Shown piece by piece: positions 8,302 to 17,253 of a DNA stretch of 45,764 nucleotides (positions are counted from its first letter, which is position 1; each line of letters starts with the position of its first letter). The notes beneath the pieces were generated by a model. The model was not told the origin of the DNA and searched no databases. It saw nothing but the letters and a program-made list of their open reading frames with translations. This stretch comes from Clostridiaceae bacterium (GTDB taxonomy: Bacteria > Bacillota > Clostridia > Saccharofermentanales > DTU023), in the NCBI GenBank assembly GCA_012841145.1, contig DUVH01000022.1:1-45764 (forward strand), read 5' to 3'. Position numbers and translations under genes: made by a program.

Positions 8302-8763
8302 TTACTCATCGGAGCACTCACAATTTTCGTGATCATCATCGTGTTCGCATTTTCCGAGGATGGCAAATTTCTTCGCTCTCTCCGGCGTCATAAGCCCTTC
8401 GCGCTTGTAGTATGTTTCGAGCGCTTTTTTAACAGCCTGCTCGGCGAGTACGGAGCAGTGCATTTTAACGGGCGGTAAACCGTCGAGCGCTTCAGCTACT
8501 ACTCTGTTCGTCAGATCGAGAGCCTCGTCCGTCGTCTTGCCGATGATCAGTTCCGTTGACATGCTCGATGTCGCGATCGCCGATCCGCAGCCGAACGTCA
8601 TAAATTTGGCGTCGACGATGACGTTGTTGACGATCTTCAAGTCCATTTTCATGATATCGCCGCAGACAGGATTGCCGACCGTTCCGGTCGTCGTGGCATC
8701 CTCAATTTCGCCCATATTGCGCGGATTCATAAAGTGGTCGAGTACTTTATCACTGTACTTCAT
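8302..8763 (-). CDS. iscU: IscU/NifU-type Fe-S cluster assembly scaffold
   Basis: IscU-type scaffolds build a [2Fe-2S] or [4Fe-4S] cluster using sulfur from a cysteine desulfurase. The 153-residue protein has the three conserved cysteines in NPVCGD, FGCGSAIA and MHCSVLAEQA. The start MKYSDKVLDHF is standard for the family, and GGGAGG lies six bases before this ATG. An ATG-like start 21 bases upstream would overlap that site. The C-terminal tail adds a short Cys/His/Asp-rich segment (CEHDDDHENCECSDE), which is not part of the usual scaffold core and might bind metal. It follows iscS by about 88 bases and very probably works with it. Confidence 0.93.
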   Translation of the reverse strand: MKYSDKVLDHFMNPRNMGEIEDATTTGTVGNPVCGDIMKMDLKIVNNVIVDAKFMTFGCGSAIATSSMSTELIIGKTTDEALDLTNRVVAEALDGLPPVKMHCSVLAEQAVKKALETYYKREGLMTPERAKKFAILGKCEHDDDHENCECSDE

Positions 8764-8851
8764 GTTTATCCTCCCATTGGGCACAACACGCTGTGCCCTG
8801 AACCATTATACAGATTTTGCATAAAAATGCGCCATACTTCGTTCCCGAGCG

Positions 8852-10138
8852 TTACGAAGGCCACCCGTAATTACCTTCCACCTTGAGATCCAAGCTCCCC
8901 TCCTCAGGAATGAGAGGCTGAAGCTTGCCGCGTTTATAATCCGCGAAGAGCGGAGACATAAGACGCAAACGCTCAACGACTAACGGCAAGTCGATCAGAA
9001 AACGGTCGATTTGCTCTTCGGTCGTATCGATGCCGAGCGTCACGCGAAGCGACCCGTGCGCAATTTCCGCAGGCAACCCGATCGCCAGCAGGACGTGTGA
9101 CGGATCGAGCGAAGCCGACGTACAGGCCGATCCGCTCGAACAGGCATACCCAAACTTGTCGAGGAACAGAAGAATCGACTCGCCCTCGATAAACTCAAAT
9201 GAGAAATTCGCGTTGTTCGGAAGTCGTTTGATCGCATGGCCGTTCAGTTTCGTGTGCGGTATGCGCTCAATGACACCGCGAATCAAACGATCGCGAAGAG
9301 CCGTCTGCCTTTTCGATTCATATTCCAAGTCTGCCATCGACATTTCGAGAGCCTTGGCAAGAGCGACGGCGTAAGCGACATTCTCCGTACCGCCACGCTG
9401 CTTCTTCTCCTGTGCGCCTCCGTCGATCAGGCTATTGATACGGACACCCTTCTTCTTATAAAGAAGCCCTATGCCTTTGGGTGCATACAGCTTATGCCCC
9501 GAGAACGACATCAGGTCGGCATTCAGTTCTTTCGGGTATACGGGGATGGCTCCGAGCGCCTGCACGCCGTCCGAATGGAACAGGACGCCCGCCTCGCGGC
9601 AGATCGTGCCGATCTCCTTAATGGGAAGAACCGTGCCGATCTCGTTATTGGCCATCATGACGGAGACGAGGATTGTGTCGTCCCTGATCGCCTCACGGAC
9701 TTTCTCAGGATCGAGCAACCCGCGGTGATCGACATCAAGGTACGTGACGTCGAACCCTTCACATTCAAGCGCTTCCATCGAGTGAAGGACGGCGTGGTGT
9801 TCGATCGCCGTTGTGATCAGGTGGCGTCCCTTACTCTTTCGAGCATAGGCGGCCCCTTTGATCGCCCAATTGTCCGACTCGGTACCGCACGATGTAAAGA
9901 ATATTTCTTCAGGTAAAACATGGAGGCATGCAGCGATCTTTGCTCTCGAATCTGCCAGCAGCTTCGCAGCTCTGTGTCCTTCGAGATAGAATGAAGAAGG
10001 ATTGCCGAAATCATCTCGCAGCGTTTCGACCACGGCATCGATAACTTCCGGCCGCGGCGATGTTGTCGCGGCATGGTCAAAATAAACGCGCGGCCGTTCT
10101 GTCGACTCGCGCATACGTTCCTCAAAAGTAATGTTCAT
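8852..10138 (-). CDS. iscS: Cysteine desulfurase (IscS/NifS group)
   Basis: This PLP enzyme converts cysteine to alanine plus an enzyme-bound persulfide. The fold markers are YFDHAATTSPRP (19-30), the PLP lysine in SGHK (K216), and the persulfide-carrying C339 in SSGSACTSASLDPSHV. The long IscS-type active-site loop supports a role in Fe-S assembly with the adjacent iscU. The 428 residues include a C-terminal extension beyond the usual ~390-400 (LQPLIPEEGSLDLKVEGNY). Upstream is rarA. In many Bacillota a CymR/IscR-type regulator lies between rarA and this gene, but the 153-base gap here holds none. This is one of two cysteine desulfurases in the window. Confidence 0.94.
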   Translation of the reverse strand: MNITFEERMRESTERPRVYFDHAATTSPRPEVIDAVVETLRDDFGNPSSFYLEGHRAAKLLADSRAKIAACLHVLPEEIFFTSCGTESDNWAIKGAAYARKSKGRHLITTAIEHHAVLHSMEALECEGFDVTYLDVDHRGLLDPEKVREAIRDDTILVSVMMANNEIGTVLPIKEIGTICREAGVLFHSDGVQALGAIPVYPKELNADLMSFSGHKLYAPKGIGLLYKKKGVRINSLIDGGAQEKKQRGGTENVAYAVALAKALEMSMADLEYESKRQTALRDRLIRGVIERIPHTKLNGHAIKRLPNNANFSFEFIEGESILLFLDKFGYACSSGSACTSASLDPSHVLLAIGLPAEIAHGSLRVTLGIDTTEEQIDRFLIDLPLVVERLRLMSPLFADYKRGKLQPLIPEEGSLDLKVEGNYGWPS

Positions 10139-10291
10139 TTATGCATAAACCTCTCTCAGCAGTTATACCCTACTCTCCACACATTATTTTCGATCAATAT
10201 TGAGCGTCTGACAGTCTCGAATGTTACCCTCTACGTATTCATTTCGACGGATGTTCGATCCACATTCCGCCGCACAGTCTTGCGATGTGGT

Positions 10292-11632
10292 CTAATCGTC
10301 CGATTGACGCAGTCGACGGCGAAGGCTCTCGACATAGTTCATCCAGTCGATAATACGCTTTTCATAGCCGATCTCTTTCGGTCTGTAATAGACGGCATCC
10401 GACGACTCTTCAGGCAAAAACGTCTGGCCTGAAACGGCCGAAGGATAATCATGACTGTATTCATAGCCTTTGGCGTAGCCGAGCTCTTCCATGCCGGAGA
10501 CGGGCGCATTCCTGATATGAAATGGGATCTCGCCCGTATCGCGCCGACTGACGTCCGCCATCGCCTCATTGATCGCAAGATAGGCGCTGTTCGACTTGGG
10601 GCTCGTCGCAAGCGCGATGACAGCCTCAGAAAGGATGATACGCGCCTCAGGCAGGCCGACCATCACCGACGCCTGCCACGCGGACAACGCGATGGAGAGC
10701 ATCTGGGGGTTGGCCAATCCGACATCCTCCGCGGCGGCGATCACGATACGGCGACCGAGAAAATTGAGATCTTCACCGCCCTCGAGTGCGCGGGCCAAAT
10801 AGAGTACGGCGGCATCGGGATCGCTCCCGCGCATCGACTTGATCATCGCCGAAATATTGTCGTAATGCTGTTCACCGTCCCGGTCATAGCGGGCGATCTT
10901 CTTCTGCATCGAATCGACAACGATCTCTCTCGTTACCGTGATCACCCCCCTTTCGTCGGGTGAAGTCGTCATAGCGGCTAGCTCAATACCGTTGAGCGCG
11001 ACGCGCGCGTCGCCTCCAGCCAAATCGGCGATCATCCCGAGCGTCTCGTCGTCGACCTCAAGGCTGAGTGACCCGAGCCCCCTCTCCTCATCCCCTATCG
11101 CTCGGCGCATGATCTCAAGGATATCGTCTCGCGTCAACGGGTACATCTGAAAGACGGTGGATCGCGATACGAGCGCTTTGTTGACGTGGAAAAAGGGATT
11201 CTCCGTCGTCGCACCGATAAGGATCAGCCTTCCGCTCTCGACGGATGGCAAGAGCGCATCCTGCTGCGCTTTATTAAAACGGTGAATCTCATCGATAAAA
11301 AGAACGGTCCGTCCGCTTGGCGTCAATATGGGGTTTTCCGTATCTGAGATGACGGCTTTGATGTCGGCGACGCCCGATGTCACAGCGTTAAGTTTTCTGA
11401 ATTGAGAACTCGTCGATTGGGCGATCACGCGCGCCAACGACGTCTTGCCGACGCCCGGCGGACCGAAGAGCAGAATGGATGAGAGGCGATCGGCCGTGAT
11501 CATACGCCACAGCATCTTCCCCTCAGCAAGAATATGACGCTGACCGATAAAATCGGTCAGCGTCGTAGGCATCATACGATAAGCGAGCGGCTCACGCCAC
11601 TTGCTCGAATATCCCTGATTACTTGAGGTCAT
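10292..11632 (-). CDS. rarA: Replication-associated recombination protein RarA (MgsA)
   Basis: RarA is a clamp-loader-like AAA+ ATPase that acts at stalled replication forks. From the ATG at 11632 it has 446 residues: N-terminal [17 protein letters not shown] (15-31), Walker A GPPGVGKT (57-64), Walker [19 protein letters not shown], sensor GATTENPFF, and the RarA-specific C-terminal tetramerisation region (about 225-430). The start at 11632 lies inside the end of glyA (a 14-base overlap), which suggests translational coupling; a longer reading frame upstream overlaps glyA further and adds non-conserved residues. The rarA-iscS neighbourhood is common in Bacillota. Confidence 0.94.
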   Translation of the reverse strand: MTSSNQGYSSKWREPLAYRMMPTTLTDFIGQRHILAEGKMLWRMITADRLSSILLFGPPGVGKTSLARVIAQSTSSQFRKLNAVTSGVADIKAVISDTENPILTPSGRTVLFIDEIHRFNKAQQDALLPSVESGRLILIGATTENPFFHVNKALVSRSTVFQMYPLTRDDILEIMRRAIGDEERGLGSLSLEVDDETLGMIADLAGGDARVALNGIELAAMTTSPDERGVITVTREIVVDSMQKKIARYDRDGEQHYDNISAMIKSMRGSDPDAAVLYLARALEGGEDLNFLGRRIVIAAAEDVGLANPQMLSIALSAWQASVMVGLPEARIILSEAVIALATSPKSNSAYLAINEAMADVSRRDTGEIPFHIRNAPVSGMEELGYAKGYEYSHDYPSAVSGQTFLPEESSDAVYYRPKEIGYEKRIIDWMNYVESLRRRLRQSDD

Positions 11633-12863
11633 CGTAGAGCGGGAATCGATCGCACAGTGCGGCGACGCGCTCACGGATTTCGTCTTGCTTCGCGTCGAAG
11701 TCATGGACGGCCGAGCTTATCAGCTCGCCGATCTCGCGCATTTCTTCAACGCCCATGCCGCGTGTGGTAACGGCCGGCGTACCGAGGCGCAGCCCCGACG
11801 TGACCATGGCCGACTCAGTCTCGAACGGCACGGTATTCTTGTTCGACGTGATGTTGACCTCGTCAAGTCTCTCCTGCAACATGGCGCCCGTCACGCCCGT
11901 CCCCTGCAGGTTGACGAGGAGCAAGTGTGTATCGGTACCGCCCGAAACGAGTTTCAGGCCGTTCTCAACGAGAGCCTCGCCGAGCGCCTTGGCGTTTGCG
12001 ACGACGCGTTTTTGATACTCTTTGAACTCGGGCGAGAGCGCCTCTTTGAAAGCGACGGCTTTTGACGCGATGACGTGCATCAAGGGGCCGCCCTGAAGAC
12101 CCGGGAATACGGCGGAATCAATCTTTCTTCTATATTTTTCTTTACAGAGGATGATACCGCCTCTCGGCCCGCGGAGCGTCTTGTGCGTCGTAGACGTCAC
12201 AAAATCGGCATACGGAACGGGATTCATGTGCAGGCCAGCTGCAATGAGTCCGGCGATATGGGCCATATCGACGAACAGATATGCGCCAACTTCATCAGCG
12301 ATCTCGCGGAATTTCGCGAAATCGAGCTTGCGCGGATAGGCGCTGGCGCCGGCGACGATCATTTTAGGCTTAACTTCGAGCGCGCGCTGGCGAATGTTCT
12401 CATAATCGACTTGCTCCGTGTCGGGCATGACCTGATACGCTTCGGCTTTGAAGTACTTACCGGAAATGTTGATTTTCATTCCGTGTGTCAGGTGACCGCC
12501 GTGCGAAAGATCGAGACCGAGAATCGTATCACCGGGATCGAGCATGGCGAAGTAGACGGCGAGGTTCGCGGATGCGCCGGAGTGAGGCTGCACGTTCGCG
12601 TGTTCTGCTCCGAACAGCTCCTTCAGGCGGTCGATCGCGAGTTGTTCCGCGACGTCGACGTATTCGCACCCTCCGTAGTAACGTCTTCCGGGATAACCTT
12701 CAGCGTACTTGTTCGTGAGCACCGAGCCCATGGCATCCAAAACGGCTTGGCTGACAAAGTTCTCGGAAGCGATTAGCTCAAGTTTCGACCTTTGACGATC
12801 AAGTTCGTCCATGATCGCTTCGTAGATTTTTGGGTCGACACTTTTGATGTTTTCGTATGGCAT
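11619..12863 (-). CDS. glyA: Serine hydroxymethyltransferase
   Basis: GlyA is a PLP enzyme that interconverts serine plus tetrahydrofolate and glycine plus 5,10-methylene-THF. The 414 residues include [13 protein letters not shown] (31-43), [20 protein letters not shown] (51-70), and the PLP lysine in [14 protein letters not shown] (about 222-235). AAGGAGG lies six bases before the ATG at 12863, a strong ribosome binding site. The 110-base gap upstream holds no gene, and I could not identify a convincing promoter pair there. The gene overlaps rarA by 14 bases. Confidence 0.97.
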   Translation of the reverse strand: MPYENIKSVDPKIYEAIMDELDRQRSKLELIASENFVSQAVLDAMGSVLTNKYAEGYPGRRYYGGCEYVDVAEQLAIDRLKELFGAEHANVQPHSGASANLAVYFAMLDPGDTILGLDLSHGGHLTHGMKINISGKYFKAEAYQVMPDTEQVDYENIRQRALEVKPKMIVAGASAYPRKLDFAKFREIADEVGAYLFVDMAHIAGLIAAGLHMNPVPYADFVTSTTHKTLRGPRGGIILCKEKYRRKIDSAVFPGLQGGPLMHVIASKAVAFKEALSPEFKEYQKRVVANAKALGEALVENGLKLVSGGTDTHLLLVNLQGTGVTGAMLQERLDEVNITSNKNTVPFETESAMVTSGLRLGTPAVTTRGMGVEEMREIGELISSAVHDFDAKQDEIRERVAALCDRFPLYDDLK

Positions 12864-12973
12864 AAATTCCTCCTTAGGTAAATTTTCGTACCGTTAATTA
12901 TCGTATCACACTTCAAAGAAAACAGTTGGAAAATATGTCAAACATACCATTAAGATGACATGTAAACATAGAT

Positions 12974-14191
12974 TCAATCGCTCTTTTCAAATGAAAGATC
13001 AATCAACTTCGTCGATATCTTCTCTTTCGACGCCTCAATGATGGCGTCCATGTCAATTCGCGATTCAGCTCGCTCGGCGTCGAGAAGGGACGGGTGCGTC
13101 TTCGGATGTTTCGACACGAAGACAGTACAGCAATCATCATAAGGGAGAATCGATGTCTCGAACGTTCCGATTTTCCTTGCGAGAGTAACTGTATCGTTTT
13201 TATCCAACCCGATTAGCGGTCTGAAAACAGGCAGGTCGACGACGATATCGGTCGTCATCAGCGCTTCCGCCGTCTGGCTGGCAACTTGCCCAAGACTCTC
13301 TCCGGTAATGATCGCCTTCGCGTTGCGCTCACGCGCGAGCTTCTCAGCGATACGCATCATGACGCGCCGCATGACGACCGTCAACATATCCTCGGGAACT
13401 TTGTCGTTAAGTTCAAGTTGTATATCGGTAAAATCGACGACATGGAACGCGATACGCCCGGCATATCTCGACAGAATTCTCGCAAGATTTTCCACTTTAT
13501 CGAGCGCCTGTTGGCTTGTGTAAGGAAAAGTATGAAAATAGACGGCCTCAATGATCATGCCTCGCGACGCCATCATGTAACCCGCGACAGGGCTGTCGAT
13601 TCCTCCCGAGAGCAGCAGCATTCCGCGTCCGCTCATACCGACGGGCAGGCCGGCGTGTCCCGAGATCGTCTCGTGATAGACGTAGATCATATCGCGAATC
13701 TCTACGTGAAAGATTATATCGGGATCGACCATTTGCACCGATAACTGATCGGGGTATTTAGTAAGAAGCCTAGCGCCGAGCTCACTGCTTACCTCATACG
13801 AAGACATAGGAAACTCTTTGTTGACACGCCTTGTCTCAAGCTTAAACGTTCTCTTCCCCGCGCCCGCCAAGATATCCTTCGCATAATCTTCGACGACACG
13901 GACGAGCGTTTCCCAATCAGGCTCGAATTCGAGCGCAGGACTGATCGAGACGATGCCGAACACGGAAGAAAGCCTCTTTGCGACTTCTTTCATCAAGGGG
14001 TTGCCTGAAAGAGAGTGAATCCATATACGCGAGTGGCTCTGCTCAATGGAGAATTCACCGAGGTCTTTTATGCGTCGTCTCATATTGCCGATCAGCCTAG
14101 CGACAAAACGGCCCCTGTTCAGACCTTTAAGCGTTATCTCACCGATCCTGACGAGCAGGAGTTCCCTGACATTGTTGAACCGATCCGTCAC
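12974..14191 (-). CDS. thiI: tRNA 4-thiouridine synthetase ThiI (no rhodanese domain)
   Basis: ThiI adenylates U8 of tRNA and transfers sulfur to it; some forms also feed thiamine thiazole synthesis. The 405-residue protein has an N-terminal ferredoxin-like/THUMP region (about 60-165) and a PP-loop ATPase domain with SGGIDSP (195-201), ITGESLGQVASQT and YDDCCTVFVSKHPKTHP. It ends without the C-terminal rhodanese domain found in E. coli ThiI. Such short forms receive sulfur directly from a dedicated cysteine desulfurase, as in Bacillus NifZ-ThiI. That partner is encoded nine bases upstream, in the same operon. Confidence 0.95.
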   Translation of the reverse strand: MTDRFNNVRELLLVRIGEITLKGLNRGRFVARLIGNMRRRIKDLGEFSIEQSHSRIWIHSLSGNPLMKEVAKRLSSVFGIVSISPALEFEPDWETLVRVVEDYAKDILAGAGKRTFKLETRRVNKEFPMSSYEVSSELGARLLTKYPDQLSVQMVDPDIIFHVEIRDMIYVYHETISGHAGLPVGMSGRGMLLLSGGIDSPVAGYMMASRGMIIEAVYFHTFPYTSQQALDKVENLARILSRYAGRIAFHVVDFTDIQLELNDKVPEDMLTVVMRRVMMRIAEKLARERNAKAIITGESLGQVASQTAEALMTTDIVVDLPVFRPLIGLDKNDTVTLARKIGTFETSILPYDDCCTVFVSKHPKTHPSLLDAERAESRIDMDAIIEASKEKISTKLIDLSFEKSD

Positions 14192-14200
14192 TTCAGCACC

Positions 14201-15358
14201 TCACCTTCTCACAGGCATCGCATAGCGGTCATAGAGGTCGCCGATGCGGCGCGCCAAATACTGAACATCGTCGATCGATTGCTGCTGCGAAAAACTGATC
14301 CGGACAGCCGACAGAATCATCTCCCTGTCGAATCCCATCGCCGACAACACATGATTTTCTCCGGCACGTTTCGAACCGCACGCGGAACCGGTTGAAATAT
14401 AGATATCCTCTGCTGAAAGCGCGTTAAGCAGCGTTTCACCGCGAATTCCGGGAAATGCGATCGACAACACGTAAGGCGACGCACCTTCGGGTGAAAGGAC
14501 GGAATACGGCAAACGGAGCGCGTCGATCTCACACAGGAAACGGTCGCGCAACGCCGCGACATGTTCAACATGTTCATTGAGGCGCGCAGCTTGCGATTGT
14601 AGAGCGAGCGCCAGAGCGTAAGCTCCGGGAACATCCTCCGTGCCAGATCGGATATTCATCTGCTGGCCGCCGCCGTGAATGATCGGGCTCAGAGCGACGT
14701 CCCTACGTTTAAGCAATACGCCCGTACCTTTCGGCGCACCGAATTTATGGCCTGATAATGATGCGAAATCAAGACCTGAATTTTTGAATGAAAAAGGCAT
14801 TTTTCCGCAAACTTGGACTATATCGCCGTGGATCAGCGCCTGTGGCGCGTATTGACGAATGACGGACGACAGATGACGGACATCGTTAATCGCCCCCGTC
14901 TCATTGCTCACGACGAGAAAACTTACGAGACCGCACGGTGCCTCTTCGAGAGCAGAAATTAAAGCCACCTCATCGACGACTCCTTCGCGCGTGATAGCGA
15001 CAAAGCCGACATCGAAACCGTGCACATCGCGCAGGACTTTCATCGTCTCGATGACGGCATCATGTTCGCCCGCCGTCGTAAGCGCGCGTTTCGGGCGCCG
15101 ACCCATCGAGGCGGCCGTACCGAGAATCGCCAAATTGATCGATTCCGTCCCGCCGGACGTAAAAATGATTTCGTCGGGTGAACAGTCGAGATAACGAGCG
15201 ATGATTCGTCTCGCGTCATCTAGGCGGGCAAGAGCGCGCAGACCGCCGGCATGTGTAGACGATGGATTGAAACCGAGCTCGCCGAGCAAGCGAATATAAA
15301 CATCCAGTACTTCGGGAAGCACAGGAGATGTGGCGGTTGTATCGAAGTCGTAAATCAA
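14201..15358 (-). CDS. Cysteine desulfurase dedicated to ThiI (NifZ-like)
   Basis: A second PLP cysteine desulfurase of 385 residues. Key residues are H99 (AGEHDAV), the PLP lysine K205 (LSGHK) and the catalytic C327 in STGSACGSKRAGENHVL. It is only distantly similar to the iscS product at 8852-10138. The N-terminus reads YDFDTTATSP instead of YLDNAATT, and HGDIVQVCGK replaces HVDAVQAFGK. The gene sits nine bases before thiI, so its probable job is to deliver persulfide sulfur to ThiI for s4U8, as shown for Bacillus subtilis NifZ. The preceding GntR-type regulator ends eight bases upstream, so all three genes should be one transcript. Confidence 0.9.
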   Translation of the reverse strand: MIYDFDTTATSPVLPEVLDVYIRLLGELGFNPSSTHAGGLRALARLDDARRIIARYLDCSPDEIIFTSGGTESINLAILGTAASMGRRPKRALTTAGEHDAVIETMKVLRDVHGFDVGFVAITREGVVDEVALISALEEAPCGLVSFLVVSNETGAINDVRHLSSVIRQYAPQALIHGDIVQVCGKMPFSFKNSGLDFASLSGHKFGAPKGTGVLLKRRDVALSPIIHGGGQQMNIRSGTEDVPGAYALALALQSQAARLNEHVEHVAALRDRFLCEIDALRLPYSVLSPEGASPYVLSIAFPGIRGETLLNALSAEDIYISTGSACGSKRAGENHVLSAMGFDREMILSAVRISFSQQQSIDDVQYLARRIGDLYDRYAMPVRR

Positions 15359-15366
15359 GATTATTG

Positions 15367-16092
15367 TCAGTTAATCTCCAACTTCAGCAAGTCGGAGCGA
15401 AGAGCGGTTCGGATACACTCGCATACGATACCGTTGCGACCGTACAGCTGACCTGTCGCGGCGAGAACGATCGTCCGTTTCGGGATTTCAAGTAACGACG
15501 CTTCCCTGTTTCGCGCGGGCCTAGCGAGGACCTGAACGCTCCCCTTGACAGGCAGGAACGCATACTTGTTGCTCTTAATGTCGATCATGCGCTTGCCGGA
15601 AGCGATGTTCTGACCTAAATCGGGAAAGACCTGTGCGGAAACATACGACGTACACCAACCGAAAATACGTCCGTCAAACATGACAGGCCACTGCAACATC
15701 CAATAACCGGGATGTTTTGTATCGGGAATGTTAAACATCGCATCGAGTTCCGGATCAGGCTCTATATGTTGAACAGGCTGCAATCCGATGTCCTCATAAG
15801 ACGTCATATTGAGAAAGCTGAAAGTCAGAGCGTTGAAATGAGGAATCATGAGGCGCTCAGGCTCTACGGAAACGAAAGTGCCTCTCCCCTTGTGGATCTC
15901 TAAGATGCCGTCGGAGACGAGTTCGGAGATCGCCTGCCTGACAGTCGGACGCGAAAGTCCCAATTCGTCGCAGAGAGTCATCTCGGACGGAATACGCTCT
16001 CCCTGTTTATATACGCCGTCCTGAATACGCTCAACAATCAATTCGCGCAACTGAGCGTACAACGGGACACTGCTGTGGCGGTCTAATTTCAT
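15367..16092 (-). CDS. GntR-family transcriptional regulator (HutC/FarR type, UTRA domain)
   Basis: The 241-residue protein has an N-terminal winged helix-turn-helix (about 1-70) with the typical PLYAQLRELIVERI, PSEMTLCDELGLSRPTVRQAI and GRGTFV segments. A UTRA-type ligand-binding domain (about 85-240) follows. The ATG at 16092 was preferred because GGAGG lies eight bases upstream; a TTG two codons earlier is too close. UTRA domains bind small metabolites, and the ligand here is unknown. It is the first gene of the desulfurase-thiI operon, so it probably controls that operon and itself, which is an unusual arrangement. A palindrome lies just upstream of its start. Confidence 0.9.
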   Translation of the reverse strand: MKLDRHSSVPLYAQLRELIVERIQDGVYKQGERIPSEMTLCDELGLSRPTVRQAISELVSDGILEIHKGRGTFVSVEPERLMIPHFNALTFSFLNMTSYEDIGLQPVQHIEPDPELDAMFNIPDTKHPGYWMLQWPVMFDGRIFGWCTSYVSAQVFPDLGQNIASGKRMIDIKSNKYAFLPVKGSVQVLARPARNREASLLEIPKRTIVLAATGQLYGRNGIVCECIRTALRSDLLKLEIN

Positions 16093-16112
16093 TATCAAGG
16101 CCTCCTCGCAAC

Positions 16113-16126
16113 TGATGCTAACATCA
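16113..16126. promoter_or_regulatory. Candidate GntR operator: palindrome TGATG-N4-CATCA
   Basis: The perfect 5+5 palindrome lies 20-34 bases upstream of the GntR gene start. It overlaps TATGAT-type -10 hexamers (minus strand, 16123-16128 and 16128-16133). A partial -35 (TTCACG) lies 18 bases upstream of the second. This position fits autoregulation by the GntR protein; the link is inferred. Confidence 0.4.
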
Positions 16127-16224
16127 TATCATAGATACCATTGAAAATAAACGTGAAACCACGACAAAAGATGATGTCATGATGTGTGCGGAGAACGAGA
16201 TGTTCAGCCCGGGCGTTGTGATGT

Positions 16225-17253
16225 TCACATAAACGGCATGTACCGAATATCCATGATGTCACCTGAACAGTCCGTGTCTACAGCCGCATACAACATCTCG
16301 ACGGCGACGTCCGTCAAACCCTTCTCCTCCAACCATTTCACGACGACGAGGCGAATACGATCCGCCTGTTCGGCTGAAAACGCCTCATCGACTCCGCCGA
16401 AAGCGGACGAAGAAGGACCTCTTCCCTTACACTCGATCACGAAAATTTCATCCTTACGACTCGTGATGAAATCAACCTCACCTACTTCATGGATCGAGTA
16501 GCGGTGCTCGAGGATCGTATGGCCCCTTGCGATGAGATCTTCGGCAACTTTATGCTCGATACGAACACCGCGATCAATATAAATCTCCGGATCGTTCAAT
16601 ATATTTCCGAGGAAACTCAATCGGTGAATGGGAGACGATCCGTGCAAACGGATGGCGTCCATATGCTCTTTCGTTCCATACCCTTTATTCGATGAGAATC
16701 CGTAGACAGGATAGACGGCATCCCAATTCTTCATTAGGCGATCACGCGTAACCTTTGCTAGAATGGAAGCGGCGGCAATCGCGTTAATCCGCGCGTCACC
16801 GCGTTTCTCAACCATTACGGGGTAATCGAGTCCATCGAGCGCGACGGCGTCTATGACGGCGACATCGGGCTTTACGGGCAAAGTCCGTAAAGCCTGCTTC
16901 ATCGCTTCCTTCGTCGCCTCCAATATGTTGACGCGGTCGATCTCACAATTTGTGACTAAAGCGACAGACCACGCGAGCGCGCGACGACGCAACTCGACAA
17001 AAAGAGCATCACGCCGTCTCTCCGTCATTTTCTTCGAGTCATTAAGGCCGTAGAACGTCTCTCCCTCCGGCAAGATACAGGCAGCAGCGACGACGGGACC
17101 CGCCAATGGACCTCGACCGGCTTCGTCAACGCCGGCAATCAAACCGTATCCATCCCCACGCAGCTTCGCTTCATACCGCGCCATCTCCTCGTAACGTTCG
17201 ATGTCGCGTTCCGTGATTCGAATCGGTCGTTGCGCTTTGCCGTCAATACTCAT
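16225..17253 (-). CDS. rnhB: Fused ribonuclease HII - YraN (UPF0102) protein
   Basis: The 342-residue protein joins two domains that are usually separate genes. Residues ~35-220 are RNase HII, which removes ribonucleotides from DNA: GVDEAGRG gives D43 and E44, VIDA gives D135, TRD gives D171, and GYGTKEH is present. Residues ~229-325 are a YraN/UPF0102 nuclease-like domain: E259 and D261 in VGEVDFI, E274 and K276 in VIECKGR, and FGGVDEAFSAEQADRIR. The metal-binding motif pattern of that fold is intact. No stop or frameshift separates the two parts. The ATG at 17253 overlaps the rbgA stop as ATGA. The rbgA-rnhB-yraN order is common in Bacillota, so this looks like an in-place fusion of neighbours. 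Confidence 0.92.
   Translation of the reverse strand: MSIDGKAQRPIRITERDIERYEEMARYEAKLRGDGYGLIAGVDEAGRGPLAGPVVAAACILPEGETFYGLNDSKKMTERRRDALFVELRRRALAWSVALVTNCEIDRVNILEATKEAMKQALRTLPVKPDVAVIDAVALDGLDYPVMVEKRGDARINAIAAASILAKVTRDRLMKNWDAVYPVYGFSSNKGYGTKEHMDAIRLHGSSPIHRLSFLGNILNDPEIYIDRGVRIEHKVAEDLIARGHTILEHRYSIHEVGEVDFITSRKDEIFVIECKGRGPSSSAFGGVDEAFSAEQADRIRLVVVKWLEEKGLTDVAVEMLYAAVDTDCSGDIMDIRYMPFM

Noticed and set aside
9236-9916. Long plus-strand open frame within iscS
   Set aside because: It runs antisense through a clearly coding gene, has no family similarity and no ribosome binding site. The same holds for long antisense frames within proS, glyA, ffh, smc and the OYE-type gene.
11633-11704. 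Longer N-terminus of RarA
   Set aside because: The extra residues overlap glyA coding sequence and do not resemble RarA. The ATG at 11632 begins just before the conserved PLAYRM segment.
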